A stretch of DNA of 64,000 nucleotides from Clostridium ljungdahlii (GTDB lineage Bacteria; Bacillota; Clostridia; Clostridiales; Clostridiaceae). The DNA lies in NCBI RefSeq assembly GCF_001636845.1, contig NZ_LITT01000023.1:124001-188000 (forward strand). Direction: 5' to 3'. Positions 55,849 through 64,000 of this stretch are shown in pieces. Below the pieces are notes generated by a model that worked only from the letters and a program-made list of their open reading frames with translations, was not told the origin of the DNA and made no database searches. A program made the translations under genes and the position numbers. Every line of letters begins with the position of its first letter. Within the stretch, counting starts at the first letter, position 1.

Positions 55849-55872
55849 ATAAGAAGTATATTTTTGTGAGAA

Positions 55873-55921
55873 AACAACCAAAATACTAGAAGAAAGAGAT
55901 TCTTATAATATTTTGGTTGTT
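55873..55921 (+). terminator. Long stem-loop after dnaE
   Basis: AACAACCAAAATA and TATTTTGGTTGTT form a 13-bp stem with a 23-nt loop that can pair further (AGAA/TTCT). A T-rich tract follows. Confidence 0.6.
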
Positions 55922-56063
55922 AGAATTTTATTTGAATAAAGTTCATAATGTGGTGAAAAGTACATAATTGTATGTTATAATTATGATTGTAATTGTAGTA
56001 AATTAAATTGGTTTTAACTAAAGAGGGACATAAATAGTCCCTGCGGTCATAGGGGGTGTGCGT

Positions 56064-57020
56064 ATGAAAACAATAGCTGTGTTAACAAGTGGAGGAGATG
56101 CTCCTGGAATGAATGCTGCTATAAGGGCAGTAGTAAGGACAGCTCTAGATAAAAATTTAAACGTAATGGGAATTAAAAGAGGGTATAGTGGATTAATGAA
56201 TGGCGAAATAGTACCCATGCAGAGGAGTAGTGTTGCAGACATTATACAAAGAGGAGGAACTATATTAAAGACCGCTAGATCTAAGGAATTTAAAACAGAA
56301 GAGGGAAGAGAAAGAGCAGTAAATATATTAAAAACATTTAGAATAGATGGATTAGTAGTTATAGGTGGAGATGGATCTTTTAGGGGAGCACATGAATTAT
56401 CTAAATTAGGAATAGCTACGATAGGATTACCAGGAACTATAGATAATGATCTGGCATATACAGATTTTACTATAGGATTTGATACAGCAGTAAATACCGT
56501 TTTAGATGCTATAAATAAGTTAAGAGATACTTCTACTTCCCATGAAAGAGTAAGTATTGTAGAGGTTATGGGAAGAAATTGTGGAGATATAGCTCTTTAT
56601 TCTGGACTTGCAGGTGGAGCTGAAAATATAATTTTACCTGAAAAAGGATATGATGAACAAGAATTGTGCAGAAGTATATTAGAAGCAAAGATGAAAGGAA
56701 AAATGCACAATTTAATATTACTTGCAGAAGGTATTGGTGGAGCTGAAGCTTTAGCTGAGAAGGTTGAGAATATTACCGGTATAGAAACTCGAGCTACAAA
56801 ACTTGGACATATTCAAAGAGGAGGAAGTCCTACTTGTTCAGATAGAATTTTAGCTTCAAGATTTGGATATAGAGCTGTCGAATTGTTAGAACAAGGAAAA
56901 TCTTCTAGAGTTGTTGGAATTAAAAATGGAAAGGTTGTTGATTTGGATATAGATGAGGCACTAAGTGAGCCAAGAAGGTTTGATGAAAAGCTGTATGAGA
57001 TAGCTTATGCGCTAGCGTAA
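56064..57020 (+). CDS. pfkA: ATP-dependent 6-phosphofructokinase
   Basis: 318 residues. It phosphorylates fructose-6-phosphate in glycolysis. Visible: [63 protein letters not shown] (catalytic Asp), [32 protein letters not shown] chose the ATG at 56064, five bases after a GGGGGTG site; the GTG at 56058 is in that site. It precedes pyk by 30 bp, the usual pfkA-pyk operon. Confidence 0.97.
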   Translation: MKTIAVLTSGGDAPGMNAAIRAVVRTALDKNLNVMGIKRGYSGLMNGEIVPMQRSSVADIIQRGGTILKTARSKEFKTEEGRERAVNILKTFRIDGLVVIGGDGSFRGAHELSKLGIATIGLPGTIDNDLAYTDFTIGFDTAVNTVLDAINKLRDTSTSHERVSIVEVMGRNCGDIALYSGLAGGAENIILPEKGYDEQELCRSILEAKMKGKMHNLILLAEGIGGAEALAEKVENITGIETRATKLGHIQRGGSPTCSDRILASRFGYRAVELLEQGKSSRVVGIKNGKVVDLDIDEALSEPRRFDEKLYEIAYALA

Positions 57021-57050
57021 ATAATATTTTCTATTAAGGAGTGTGTTACT

Positions 57051-58808
57051 GTGCAAAAAACAAAGATGATTTTCACCATTGGCCCCGCAAGTGGTTCAGA
57101 AGAAGTTTTGTCAGAACTTATTGAGGCTGGAATGAACGTATCAAGACATAATTTTTCTCACGGAGATCATGAAGAACATGAGAAGAGAATAAATATGGTA
57201 AAAAAACTTAGAGAAAAATACAATAAGCCAATAGCAATAATGCTTGATACAAAGGGACCTGAAATAAGAACAGGTAATTTTAAGGAAGATAAGGTGGAAT
57301 TGCAAGAAGGGCAGCAGTTCGTTGTTTATTGTGGAGAAGATATTTTAGGTGATGAGACTAAATGTTCCATAACTTATGCTGAATTGAGTAATGATGTAAA
57401 AAAGGGCGACAGCATACTTATCGATGATGGTCTAGTTGGCCTTGAAGTTGAAAGTGTTGAAGCAAATAAAATAAATTGTACAGTTAAAAATAGTGGGGCA
57501 GTTGCCAATCATAAGGGTGTGAATGTACCTGGGGTTTCTATATCCATACCTGCCATAACTGAAAAAGATAAAGATGATTTGAAATTTGGATGTTATATGG
57601 AAATAGATATGGTAGCAGCATCCTTTATAAGAAAAGCAGCTGATGTTATGGCTATAAGGAAAGTACTTGAAGCAAATGGAGGACAAGATATACAGATATT
57701 TTCTAAAATAGAGAGTCAAGAAGGTGTTGACAACATAGATGAAATAATAAAGTTTTCTGATGGGGTAATGGTAGCAAGGGGAGATATGGGAGTAGAAATT
57801 CCTATAGAAAAAGTACCAATGATTCAGAAATTTATAATAGAAAAATGTAATAAGGCAGGAAAACCTGTTATAACTGCTACACAGATGCTTGATTCTATGA
57901 TAAGAAATCCTAGACCAACAAGAGCAGAAGCTTCTGATATAGCTAATGCTATATTTGATGGTACAGATGCTATAATGCTAAGTGGAGAATCTGCTAATGG
58001 AAAATATCCTGTGGAAGCTGCTAAAACTATGGCAAGGATAGCTAAGAGAGCAGAGGAGCAAATTAATTATGATTCTTTGCTTGAGAAAAAGAGAGAAGCG
58101 CATATACAGAATGTACCAAATGCTATAAGTCTTGCTGCATGTTCTACAGCTTCAGAATTAAAAGCTTCTGCTATAATAACGGCTACTCAAAGTGGTAATA
58201 CTGCTAGAATGGTTTCAAAATACAGACCAGGATGTCATGTTATAGCTGTAACTCCAAGTGGTAAAGTAGCCAGGGGGCTTGCTTTAAATTGGGGCGTTTT
58301 TCCAATACTTGCTAAAAAGGTAGAATCTACAGATGAAATGATAGACAATTCTGTTGAAATAGCTTTGAAAAGTGGATATGTAAAAAAAGGAGACCTGGTA
58401 ATCATAGCAGCAGGCATACCTGTAAGCTATTCTGGAACTACCAATATGCTTAAAGTTCATATAGTAGGAGATATACTAGCTCAGGGAAGAGGTTCAGGGA
58501 CTAGACCAGGTTATGGAACTGCAAAGATAGTAAGTAGTCCGAAAGAAGCAGATGAAGTAGTTGAAAAGGACGATATTCTAGTAGTTAAAGATTTGGATAA
58601 AGGATATATTAATATTTTGGATAGAGTGGCAGGAATCATAGCAGAAAAAGGTGGATTAACTTCTCACCTTGCTATTGAATGCCTTACAAGAGAAATACCT
58701 ATTATTTGCAATGCAGGAGGTGCTACTGAAATATTAAAGACAGGTACATTTATTACTATGGACGTTATAAGAGGAATAGTATATAATGGCAGAGTAAATA
58801 TAATGTAG
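57051..58808 (+). CDS. pyk: Pyruvate kinase with PEP-utilising C-terminal domain
   Basis: 585 residues. The catalytic barrel has KMIFTIGPASGSEE, MLDTKGPEIRTGNF, SKIESQEGVDNIDEI, GVMVARGDMGVEIPIEKVP, TQMLDSMIRNPRPTRAEASDIANA; the allosteric C-terminal domain has TQSGNTARMVSKYRP. An extra PEP-utiliser mobile-like domain (about 500-585) carries GGLTSHLAIECLTREIPIICNAGGA; in Firmicutes pyruvate kinases this tail is usual. The start is GTG at 57051 after AAGGAGTG. Confidence 0.96.
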   Translation: MQKTKMIFTIGPASGSEEVLSELIEAGMNVSRHNFSHGDHEEHEKRINMVKKLREKYNKPIAIMLDTKGPEIRTGNFKEDKVELQEGQQFVVYCGEDILGDETKCSITYAELSNDVKKGDSILIDDGLVGLEVESVEANKINCTVKNSGAVANHKGVNVPGVSISIPAITEKDKDDLKFGCYMEIDMVAASFIRKAADVMAIRKVLEANGGQDIQIFSKIESQEGVDNIDEIIKFSDGVMVARGDMGVEIPIEKVPMIQKFIIEKCNKAGKPVITATQMLDSMIRNPRPTRAEASDIANAIFDGTDAIMLSGESANGKYPVEAAKTMARIAKRAEEQINYDSLLEKKREAHIQNVPNAISLAACSTASELKASAIITATQSGNTARMVSKYRPGCHVIAVTPSGKVARGLALNWGVFPILAKKVESTDEMIDNSVEIALKSGYVKKGDLVIIAAGIPVSYSGTTNMLKVHIVGDILAQGRGSGTRPGYGTAKIVSSPKEADEVVEKDDILVVKDLDKGYINILDRVAGIIAEKGGLTSHLAIECLTREIPIICNAGGATEILKTGTFITMDVIRGIVYNGRVNIM

Positions 58809-58924
58809 TTATATTTTTGAATATATCAAATATTTATTGAAATTTAACATAACTTTAATGTATAATATAACAATATGTGGCTAAAATTATATAACAGAGA
58901 AAGTAAGACAACTGATTCTATTTT

Positions 58925-58952
58925 TTGCACCTTTGCGGGTGCAATTTTTTTT
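58925..58952 (+). terminator. Terminator of pfkA-pyk
   Basis: A stem TTGCACC / GGTGCAA followed by eight T. Confidence 0.85.
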
Positions 58953-59045
58953 GTACAAAGTGCTTTTTTAATTGTATACTGTACTTATGGAAATTTTGAA
59001 TGACAAATTGGATTAGTTCTAGATTTTGTTTAAGTAGGTGAATGT

Positions 59046-60476
59046 ATGAGTGAAAAAATAGAAAAAAATAAGGAATATATAATTGAAATAGATGGCATGG
59101 GATACCAGGGAGAAGGAGTTGGAAAGGTAGATGGGTTTACAATTTTTATACAGGGAGCTATTCAGGGAGAGAAGGTAAAGGTAAAAGTCATAAAGGTAAA
59201 TAAAAATTTTGCTTTTGGAAAATTGGTAGAGGTACTTGAACCATCTCCTTATAGAGTAAATCCTCTCTGCAGTATATATAAAAGATGCGGTGGATGCCAG
59301 CTTCAGCATATGTCCTATGAAGGGCAACTTGATTTCAAAAAAAAGAGAGTAAAAGATTGTTTAGAGAGAATAGGAAAATTTGAAGTAGAGGAAGAGGATA
59401 AAATATTTAGAGATAATGTTTTAGAGAAAAACAGCGAAGATACTTCAGTAAAATTGTATAACACTCTAGGTATGACAAATCCCTATAGATATAGAAATAA
59501 AGTACAATTGCCAGTAGGTAAATGTAATAAAAAAATAAATATAGGATTTTATGCAAAGGCAAGTCATGAAATAATAGATATGGAAAGCTGTCTTATTCAG
59601 AACGAAACTTCGGATAAAATAGTGAAACTCATTAGAGATTGGATTGAAAAGTATAATGTAGAGCCTTATGATGAAAAAATAGGCAGGGGTACTATAAAAC
59701 ATATAATAACTAGAAAAGGATTTGCTACAGGTGAAGTTATGCTGGTAATTGTAACCTTTACTGAAAACTTGCCTCATAAAAAAGAACTTGTAGAACTTAT
59801 GTGTAAGAACGTACCTGGAATAAAGAGCATAGTACATAATATAAATAATAATAAAACGAATGTTATATTAGGCAAAAAATGTGTAAATCTATGGGGACAG
59901 GATACTATAAGGGATGCTATAGGTAATTTTAAATTTAACATATCCCCTCTTTCGTTTTTTCAGGTAAATCCTATTCAAACGGAAGTGCTTTACAGTAAAG
60001 CATTGGAATATGCAGGTTTAAGCGGGAATGAAGTTGTGTTTGATGCTTATTGTGGTACAGGAACTATATCTTTATTTTTATCTCAAAAGGCAAAAAAGGT
60101 ATATGGTGTGGAAATAATAGATGAAGCCATAAAAAATGCAAGAATAAATGCTGAAGAGAATGGGGTAAATAATGTAGAGTTTATAATGGGAAAGTCTGAG
60201 ATAGTGATACCAGAACTCATAAGCAAAGGAATAAAGGCTGATGTGGTAGTGGTTGATCCACCAAGAAAGGGATGTGATATGGGGCTTCTTAAGGCAATTT
60301 CAGATATGGCACCAAGGACTGTGGTTTATGTGTCCTGTGATCCTGCAACTCTTGCTAGGGATTTAGCAGTCTTGAGGGAGCTTGGATACATGACTAAGGA
60401 AGTGCAGCCTGTGGATATGTTTGCACAAACTGCCCACGTGGAGACTGTGGCTAAGCTTAAAAGGAAAGACAGTTAG
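59046..60476 (+). CDS. rlmD: 23S rRNA (uracil-C5)-methyltransferase, RlmD/RumA family
   Basis: A 476-residue SAM-dependent enzyme making 5-methyluridine, probably at U1939 (or U747 and U1939 in the RlmCD type). N-terminal TRAM domain (about 3-60), an Fe-S cysteine set ([14 protein letters not shown] and a later C near ESCLIQN), the Rossmann core with [19 protein letters not shown] and [15 protein letters not shown], and the catalytic Cys in [28 protein letters not shown] lies around the ATG. Confidence 0.94.
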   Translation: MSEKIEKNKEYIIEIDGMGYQGEGVGKVDGFTIFIQGAIQGEKVKVKVIKVNKNFAFGKLVEVLEPSPYRVNPLCSIYKRCGGCQLQHMSYEGQLDFKKKRVKDCLERIGKFEVEEEDKIFRDNVLEKNSEDTSVKLYNTLGMTNPYRYRNKVQLPVGKCNKKINIGFYAKASHEIIDMESCLIQNETSDKIVKLIRDWIEKYNVEPYDEKIGRGTIKHIITRKGFATGEVMLVIVTFTENLPHKKELVELMCKNVPGIKSIVHNINNNKTNVILGKKCVNLWGQDTIRDAIGNFKFNISPLSFFQVNPIQTEVLYSKALEYAGLSGNEVVFDAYCGTGTISLFLSQKAKKVYGVEIIDEAIKNARINAEENGVNNVEFIMGKSEIVIPELISKGIKADVVVVDPPRKGCDMGLLKAISDMAPRTVVYVSCDPATLARDLAVLRELGYMTKEVQPVDMFAQTAHVETVAKLKRKDS

Positions 60477-60950
60477 AGGTACTGGTATAGCTGGGGCTAT
60501 CGAATGGTAAAAACTGTATATGCTTGGTGATACTGAGGTAGGAAACAGTAAGTTAAGAATGAAAAGAAGTTAAAAATTAGCTTCTTTTTGTTTTAGTATT
60601 AAAAAAAATTTACTTTTAAAAGAATTTACTATCAAAAAATGTATGAAAAGAAACATTAAAAATTTTAAAAAGTAGAACGTAATATGTACTATTATTTATA
60701 TTATACAAATATTTTTATGTAAATATGCAGCCCTTAAATCAGAAAGATAAATTAAATACTGTTATAGCACTTTATAAAAAATAATCTAACGTGTTGCTCT
60801 AATTGATTCATTGTATTGAAAATAGTTGTTTTCCTAGAGCAGAATTTTCTGATTTTTTAAATTTAAGTAGTTCTTTTCAATGGTTTCAAAATTTAACTAA
60901 CACAGCAGGTAACTATAATAAATTATTACGAAAGGTTAAAAATAATTGTT
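60477..60950. other. Intergenic region with a terminator and AT-rich filler
   Basis: 474 bp after the rlmD stop. A hairpin AAAAGAAG / CTTCTTTT at 60562-60588 with TTTTTG is the likely rlmD terminator. The rest (60600-60950) is very AT-rich, has stops in all frames and shows no recognised element. It marks the change from core to accessory sequence. Confidence 0.45.
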
Positions 60951-61373
60951 ATGAAAAAACACAAGTATTCATTATTACTTAATTATGATTGCCAAACATT
61001 ATTGAGTTTGAAAACTATATCATATGAAAATCCAATTATTGCTATGGAATTTAATGCTTTTTTATCACTATTCTGTTGGGAAGCTTTAAAATATTTTAAA
61101 AAATATAAAATTCCACTAAATATTACTGAGAATAAAAATTTTTCAATGGAGAATGTTCGTCTTAAAACAAAATTATTTGAAGATAAATATGCTAAAGCTG
61201 AGAAAACGATTTTAAATTGTGATTATTTACAAGATTATATTTTTAAACGTAAACTACGTTTTAGATTTATGCAAGATTGGAACATTCATTATAACTTAGG
61301 GATTTTTATTGATAGAAAAGGTAATATAGTTGGAAATTCTCAATACGGTTATTATATTTATCAAGATAATTGA
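60951..61373 (+). pseudogene. Unknown ORF, first part, ended by an in-frame TGA
   Basis: 140 residues of an unknown protein rich in aromatic and basic residues (KFFKKYKIPL-like stretches, YYIYQDN end). It ends at TGA 61371-61373; the next codon continues the same frame into the ORF at 61377, so this looks like a single reading frame broken by one stop. The ATG has only a distant AAAGGT ribosome-like site. No family recognised. Confidence 0.55.
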
Positions 61374-61376
61374 TTA

Positions 61377-61712
61377 TTGAAGAAACGTATACCTGAAGTA
61401 ATAAAGTTAACAAATACAAAAATGATAAATTATGAATTTGTTCCAAGAAAATATTATGATTATGGATATTATTGTGGACAAGTGCACATTGAAGTTAAGA
61501 GAAAAAGTAATGGTCTGCCAGTTCTTTCTAAAGGTGATATTGAAGAAATTATGGAAGCATATTTAGGGGACTTTGATTCAAAAATATTAGAAGACCCTAT
61601 GATGTCGAATTTAGCAAAGGTAATAACCGGTGTAGGAAGATTTAGTTATGCAAATGTATGGGAAGCAAAGAGTATCAATGGTGGGGATGCAAAATATGGA
61701 TTTATTCTTTAA
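61377..61712 (+). pseudogene. ORF remnant fused to the start of a phage DUF2815-type protein
   Basis: In the same frame as the preceding ORF. Residues 1-70 (QVHIEVKRKSNGLPVLSKGD) are of unknown origin; from about residue 75 it reads MSNLAKVITGVGRFSYANV, then WEAKSINGGDAKYGFIL, which I recognise as the N-terminus of DUF2815 phage single-strand-DNA-binding proteins. It then hits a stop after about 111 codons, where the family normally continues for over 100 residues. So this is a truncated phage gene. Confidence 0.55.
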
Positions 61713-62041
61713 AATAATTGAAAAGATGACTATATTTGAAGGAAACAAGATTATTGTAACCTTGCTTGATGTTACTGAGGTTGAAGTTGTAATTGAATAA
61801 AGGATTTAAGGAGAGCCAGAAGGAGTGAACTATAAAATTCACTATGACTGTTTTTTTATTATAGAGGAAACTCAACTTTTTTCTACAAAATAATGCCTTG
61901 AGGACATTGGAATGACTGGGTTTCAAATTAAGTGAAAAAGATTACAAGCCATTAGAAACTATATAAAAGGACATGTGAATACACGTGTTAGTTCAGCATG
62001 AATAGTGTATATTGCTGACGGCTTAAAAATATTTCATAGAG
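61713..62041. other. Decayed sequence after the phage remnant
   Basis: About 330 bp with short broken frames (one reads IEKMTIFEGNKIIVTLL before a stop; another GEPEGVNYKIHYDCFFII before a stop; another CLEDIGMTGFQIK before a stop). The pattern is that of eroded coding sequence, probably the rest of a phage or other mobile fragment, but no function can be assigned. Confidence 0.4.
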
Positions 62042-62044
62042 TTT

Positions 62045-62063
62045 ATTGACTAATCTAGTCAAT
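62045..62063 (+). promoter_or_regulatory. TetR operator 1 with promoter
   Basis: The perfect palindrome ATTGACTA-ATC-TAGTCAAT. It contains the -35 TTGACT (62046-62051); the -10 TACAAT lies at 62069-62074 with a 17-bp spacer, so binding would block RNA polymerase. Confidence 0.75.
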
Positions 62064-62077
62064 AAGACTACAATATA

Positions 62078-62096
62078 ATTGACTAAATTAGTCAAT
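62078..62096 (+). promoter_or_regulatory. TetR operator 2
   Basis: The same palindrome with centre AAA in place of ATC (ATTGACTA-AAT-TAGTCAAT), centred 33 bp downstream of operator 1, about three helical turns. It covers the transcription start and the leader. Confidence 0.75.
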
Positions 62097-62119
62097 ACGG
62101 TTGAAAGGAGGATTTTTAA

Positions 62120-62764
62120 GTGGAAGAATTGACAAAACACAAGATATTTACAATGGACGCTATGAAGCGTGATACATTGTTTACTGTGGCCATGAGCAAG
62201 TTTGCTAAGAGCGGCTACAAGAAAACCACTACTGATGAGATAATCTCAGAGGCAGAAATATCAAAAGGTCTGCTTTTTCATTATTTTGGAACGAAAAAGG
62301 ATTTGTATATATTTTTATTTGAATATGCTAACACAACAATAATGCAGGATTTCTATGGACAAATTAATATAAAGGAAAAGGATATTTTAGAAAGACTTCG
62401 GAAAATGTTTCTATTGAAGATAGAGCTGACCAATAAATATCCTGCTATCTTTGATTTTGTGGCATCAGCATTTTATGAAAAAGATCCTACAGTGGCTACA
62501 AAAATTAGTAAGTACACAAATCAATTGTATTCTGATGCTCAGAAGGAGATATTTAAAGACATTGATCTATCTCTTTTTAAGGAGAACATTGATACACATA
62601 AAGCAGTTAACATTATTATATACACCTTTAGAGGCTATAGCGAAGCTCAGGCTTCACCTGAAAAACGCACTGAAGATTACCGTAAGGAATATAAGAGATA
62701 TATAAAGGACATTAATGAGTATATAACGATGCTGCGTGCAGCATTTTATAAGGAGGGCGAATAG
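62120..62764 (+). CDS. TetR family transcriptional repressor
   Basis: 214 residues. N-terminal helix-turn-helix (FTVAMSKFAKSGYKKTTTDEI, then SEAEISKGLLFHYFGTKKDLY, the family hallmark) and a helical ligand-binding C-terminal domain. The start is GTG at 62120, eight bases after AAAGGAGG. The twin palindromes just upstream make self-repression likely; the next gene starts 2 bp later and would be controlled by the same promoter. Codons are less AT-biased than upstream core genes (for example GGC TAC AAG), a sign of transfer. Confidence 0.93.
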   Translation: MEELTKHKIFTMDAMKRDTLFTVAMSKFAKSGYKKTTTDEIISEAEISKGLLFHYFGTKKDLYIFLFEYANTTIMQDFYGQINIKEKDILERLRKMFLLKIELTNKYPAIFDFVASAFYEKDPTVATKISKYTNQLYSDAQKEIFKDIDLSLFKENIDTHKAVNIIIYTFRGYSEAQASPEKRTEDYRKEYKRYIKDINEYITMLRAAFYKEGE

Positions 62765-62765
62765 T

Positions 62766-64000
62766 ATGAAATTCGCTTATAGTTTTAGTGACATTACAAA
62801 TGAAGCTATTGGGTTTGCAGGGGGAAAGGGTAGTTCACTTTGCAAGATGTACAATGCAAGAATTAATGTTCCAAACGGATTTGTCATTTTATCTACAGCT
62901 TTTGAGAATAATGAGTTGAAGGTAGAAGCACACTCAGATATTGGAAAGTGTCTTGAAATGCTTTCTGACAGCACTTTTGCAGTTCGATCATCCGCTCTTT
63001 CAGAGGACAGCGCAAAAACCTCATTTGCAGGGGAGTTTGAATCGGTATTGGATGTTGCAAGGGTTGATGTATTTTCTGCAATAAGAACGGTTGCAGCTTC
63101 GGCAAAGTCTGAACGTGTGAGCGAATATAGCAAGATTCATGGAATTGATGATGCTCACAAAATTGCAGTTGTAGTTCAAAGTATGATAAATGCAAAGACG
63201 GCAGGGGTGGTTTTTTCTGCGAACCCAATTACCGGAAGCCATGCAAATATGGCAGGAAACTTTGTTTTTGGTGCAGGGGAGCAGCTTGTTTCAGGGGAGA
63301 AAAACGCTTATCCTTTTAGTATTTCAAGAATTGGTGGAAAATATAATGGTGATAAATCCTTGGTAGCCCATGCTAAGGCCTTGTATAAAGCAATATTGAA
63401 GGCAGAGGAGATTTTTGGATGCATGCTTGATATTGAATGGGTTGTGGATGACGGAAGGCTTTACATTGTGCAGGCGCGTCCAATTACAACTCTTCAAACC
63501 ATTGATTATGATACCTATGAGATAAATCAAAGCCTTGACACAGATGCATTATGGAGCAGTAATAATGTAGGAGAGGCTGTACCTGATGTAATGAGTCCGT
63601 TTACCTGGAGCTTGCTGCATGAGATGGATTTGGAGTGCCAGAAAGTGCCCGGGTATTTCATGTTTGGCAATATTTGTGGGAGAACCTATTCAAATATCAG
63701 TGTTATGATTTCTGCCTTAAGGGTACTTGGATTTAATGTTGAAAAGTCAAAAGAGTTTATAGGTGATGTGTTTGGTCACATCCCTGAGAACATCGAAGTA
63801 CCTGTTTATCCCTTTGGAACGGCTCAATTAATCAAGGAGATGTTCCAGAGATCCAAAAAGAGCATAAAAAGGATGTGGGATTCAAAAAAACAAAAGGCTT
63901 ACTACTTGGAGCATACACCTGTGTGGTATGTGGAAACTCTTGAAAGGATAGAAGCTGCAAACACCAAGGAGGAATTATTAAGGCTCTGGATATCTGATGT
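62766..64000 (+). CDS. PEP-synthase / rifampicin-phosphotransferase-like protein (partial)
   Basis: About 411 residues are inside the window; the frame runs off the end. An N-terminal PPDK ATP-binding domain (about 1-245) shows GFAGGKGSSL, VPNGFVIL, FAVRSSALSEDS and FAGEFESVL, then AGVVFSANPITG and a conserved DIEWVVDDGRLYIVQARPITT. From about 260 comes LWSSNNVGEAVPDVMSPFTWSL, typical of the Rph/PEP-utiliser multidomain family, then an intermediate domain. In rifampicin phosphotransferase a histidine swivel domain follows. Whether this is PEP synthase, rifampicin phosphotransferase or another dikinase needs the missing C-terminus. AAGGAGG precedes the ATG; the gene follows the repressor by one base. 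Confidence 0.85.
   Translation, partial: MKFAYSFSDITNEAIGFAGGKGSSLCKMYNARINVPNGFVILSTAFENNELKVEAHSDIGKCLEMLSDSTFAVRSSALSEDSAKTSFAGEFESVLDVARVDVFSAIRTVAASAKSERVSEYSKIHGIDDAHKIAVVVQSMINAKTAGVVFSANPITGSHANMAGNFVFGAGEQLVSGEKNAYPFSISRIGGKYNGDKSLVAHAKALYKAILKAEEIFGCMLDIEWVVDDGRLYIVQARPITTLQTIDYDTYEINQSLDTDALWSSNNVGEAVPDVMSPFTWSLLHEMDLECQKVPGYFMFGNICGRTYSNISVMISALRVLGFNVEKSKEFIGDVFGHIPENIEVPVYPFGTAQLIKEMFQRSKKSIKRMWDSKKQKAYYLEHTPVWYVETLERIEAANTKEELLRLWISD

Noticed and set aside
61371-61373. In-frame TGA read as selenocysteine
   Set aside because: No family with a Sec residue is recognised, no SECIS-like hairpin follows at the right distance, and the flanks look eroded.
62777-63242. Minus-strand frames across the PEP-synthase-like gene
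   Set aside because: The plus-strand frame has clear domain motifs and a ribosome site; the antisense frames do not.

Overview
The window is low-GC DNA with Firmicutes signals: strong AGGAGG ribosome sites, many TTG and GTG starts, T-box and M-box leaders, sporulation and germination genes (sleB, a GerS-like lipoprotein, SpoIIE-type phosphatase), whiA/yvcK/rapZ, and the FtsW-PBP, ctp-minJ and uvrBA neighbourhoods. It fits a chromosome of an anaerobic Clostridium sensu stricto. The species cannot be fixed from sequence alone; a relative of the C. kluyveri/ljungdahlii/tyrobutyricum group is only a guess.

Layout. 1-7.4 kb, minus strand: 5' part of leuS with a T-box leader, tRNA-Gln, a little-known cluster (CYTH protein, DUF5685 protein, Cys-tailed DnaJ-domain protein, membrane protein), fructose-bisphosphate aldolase, and a DUF421/DUF4363 pair. 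7.5-10.1 kb: TGS-P-loop nucleoside kinase and a lone larB. 10.1-14.5 kb, minus: a partner-switching set (PAS-SpoIIE phosphatase, RsbW-like kinase, STAS antagonist) with a chemoreceptor gene inside it. 14.9-21.7 kb: phosphatidylserine synthase, VTT membrane protein, CBS protein, lipid kinase, unknown membrane protein and YgiQ; the last two converge on two giant palindromes that fill the intergenic region. 21.9-23.6 kb: an M-box riboswitch driving an MgtE_N/CBS gene broken by a one-base frameshift. 23.7-29.3 kb: sleB, acpS, nnr, GerS-like lipoprotein, an approximately 0.9-kb gene-less gap where many relatives carry alr, and mazEF. 29.4-36 kb: a structured RNA, split transketolase, ftsEX, a Ctp protease and a MinJ-like PDZ protein. 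36-60.5 kb: core genes uvrB, uvrA, FHA-FtsW/RodA-PBP, uvrC, murB, rapZ-yvcK-whiA, a frameshifted DRTGG-CBS regulator, dnaE, pfkA-pyk and an RNA methyltransferase. 60.5-64 kb: an accessory end with a broken ORF, a phage DUF2815 fragment, and a TetR regulator with twin operators in front of a PEP-synthase/rifampicin-phosphotransferase-like gene that runs off the window.

How the genes fit together: murB, FtsW/RodA, PBP, MinJ-like, FtsEX and Ctp serve cell-wall growth and division; fba, pfkA, pyk and transketolase serve sugar metabolism; uvrA, uvrB, uvrC and dnaE serve DNA repair and replication. No complete new system is proven. The strongest leads are the twin palindromes with a shared 18-nt loop, a 55-bp repeat present twice, the DUF5685 protein with two Asp-rich motifs like those of isoprenoid synthases, the chemoreceptor inside a partner switch, and the structured RNA before transketolase.
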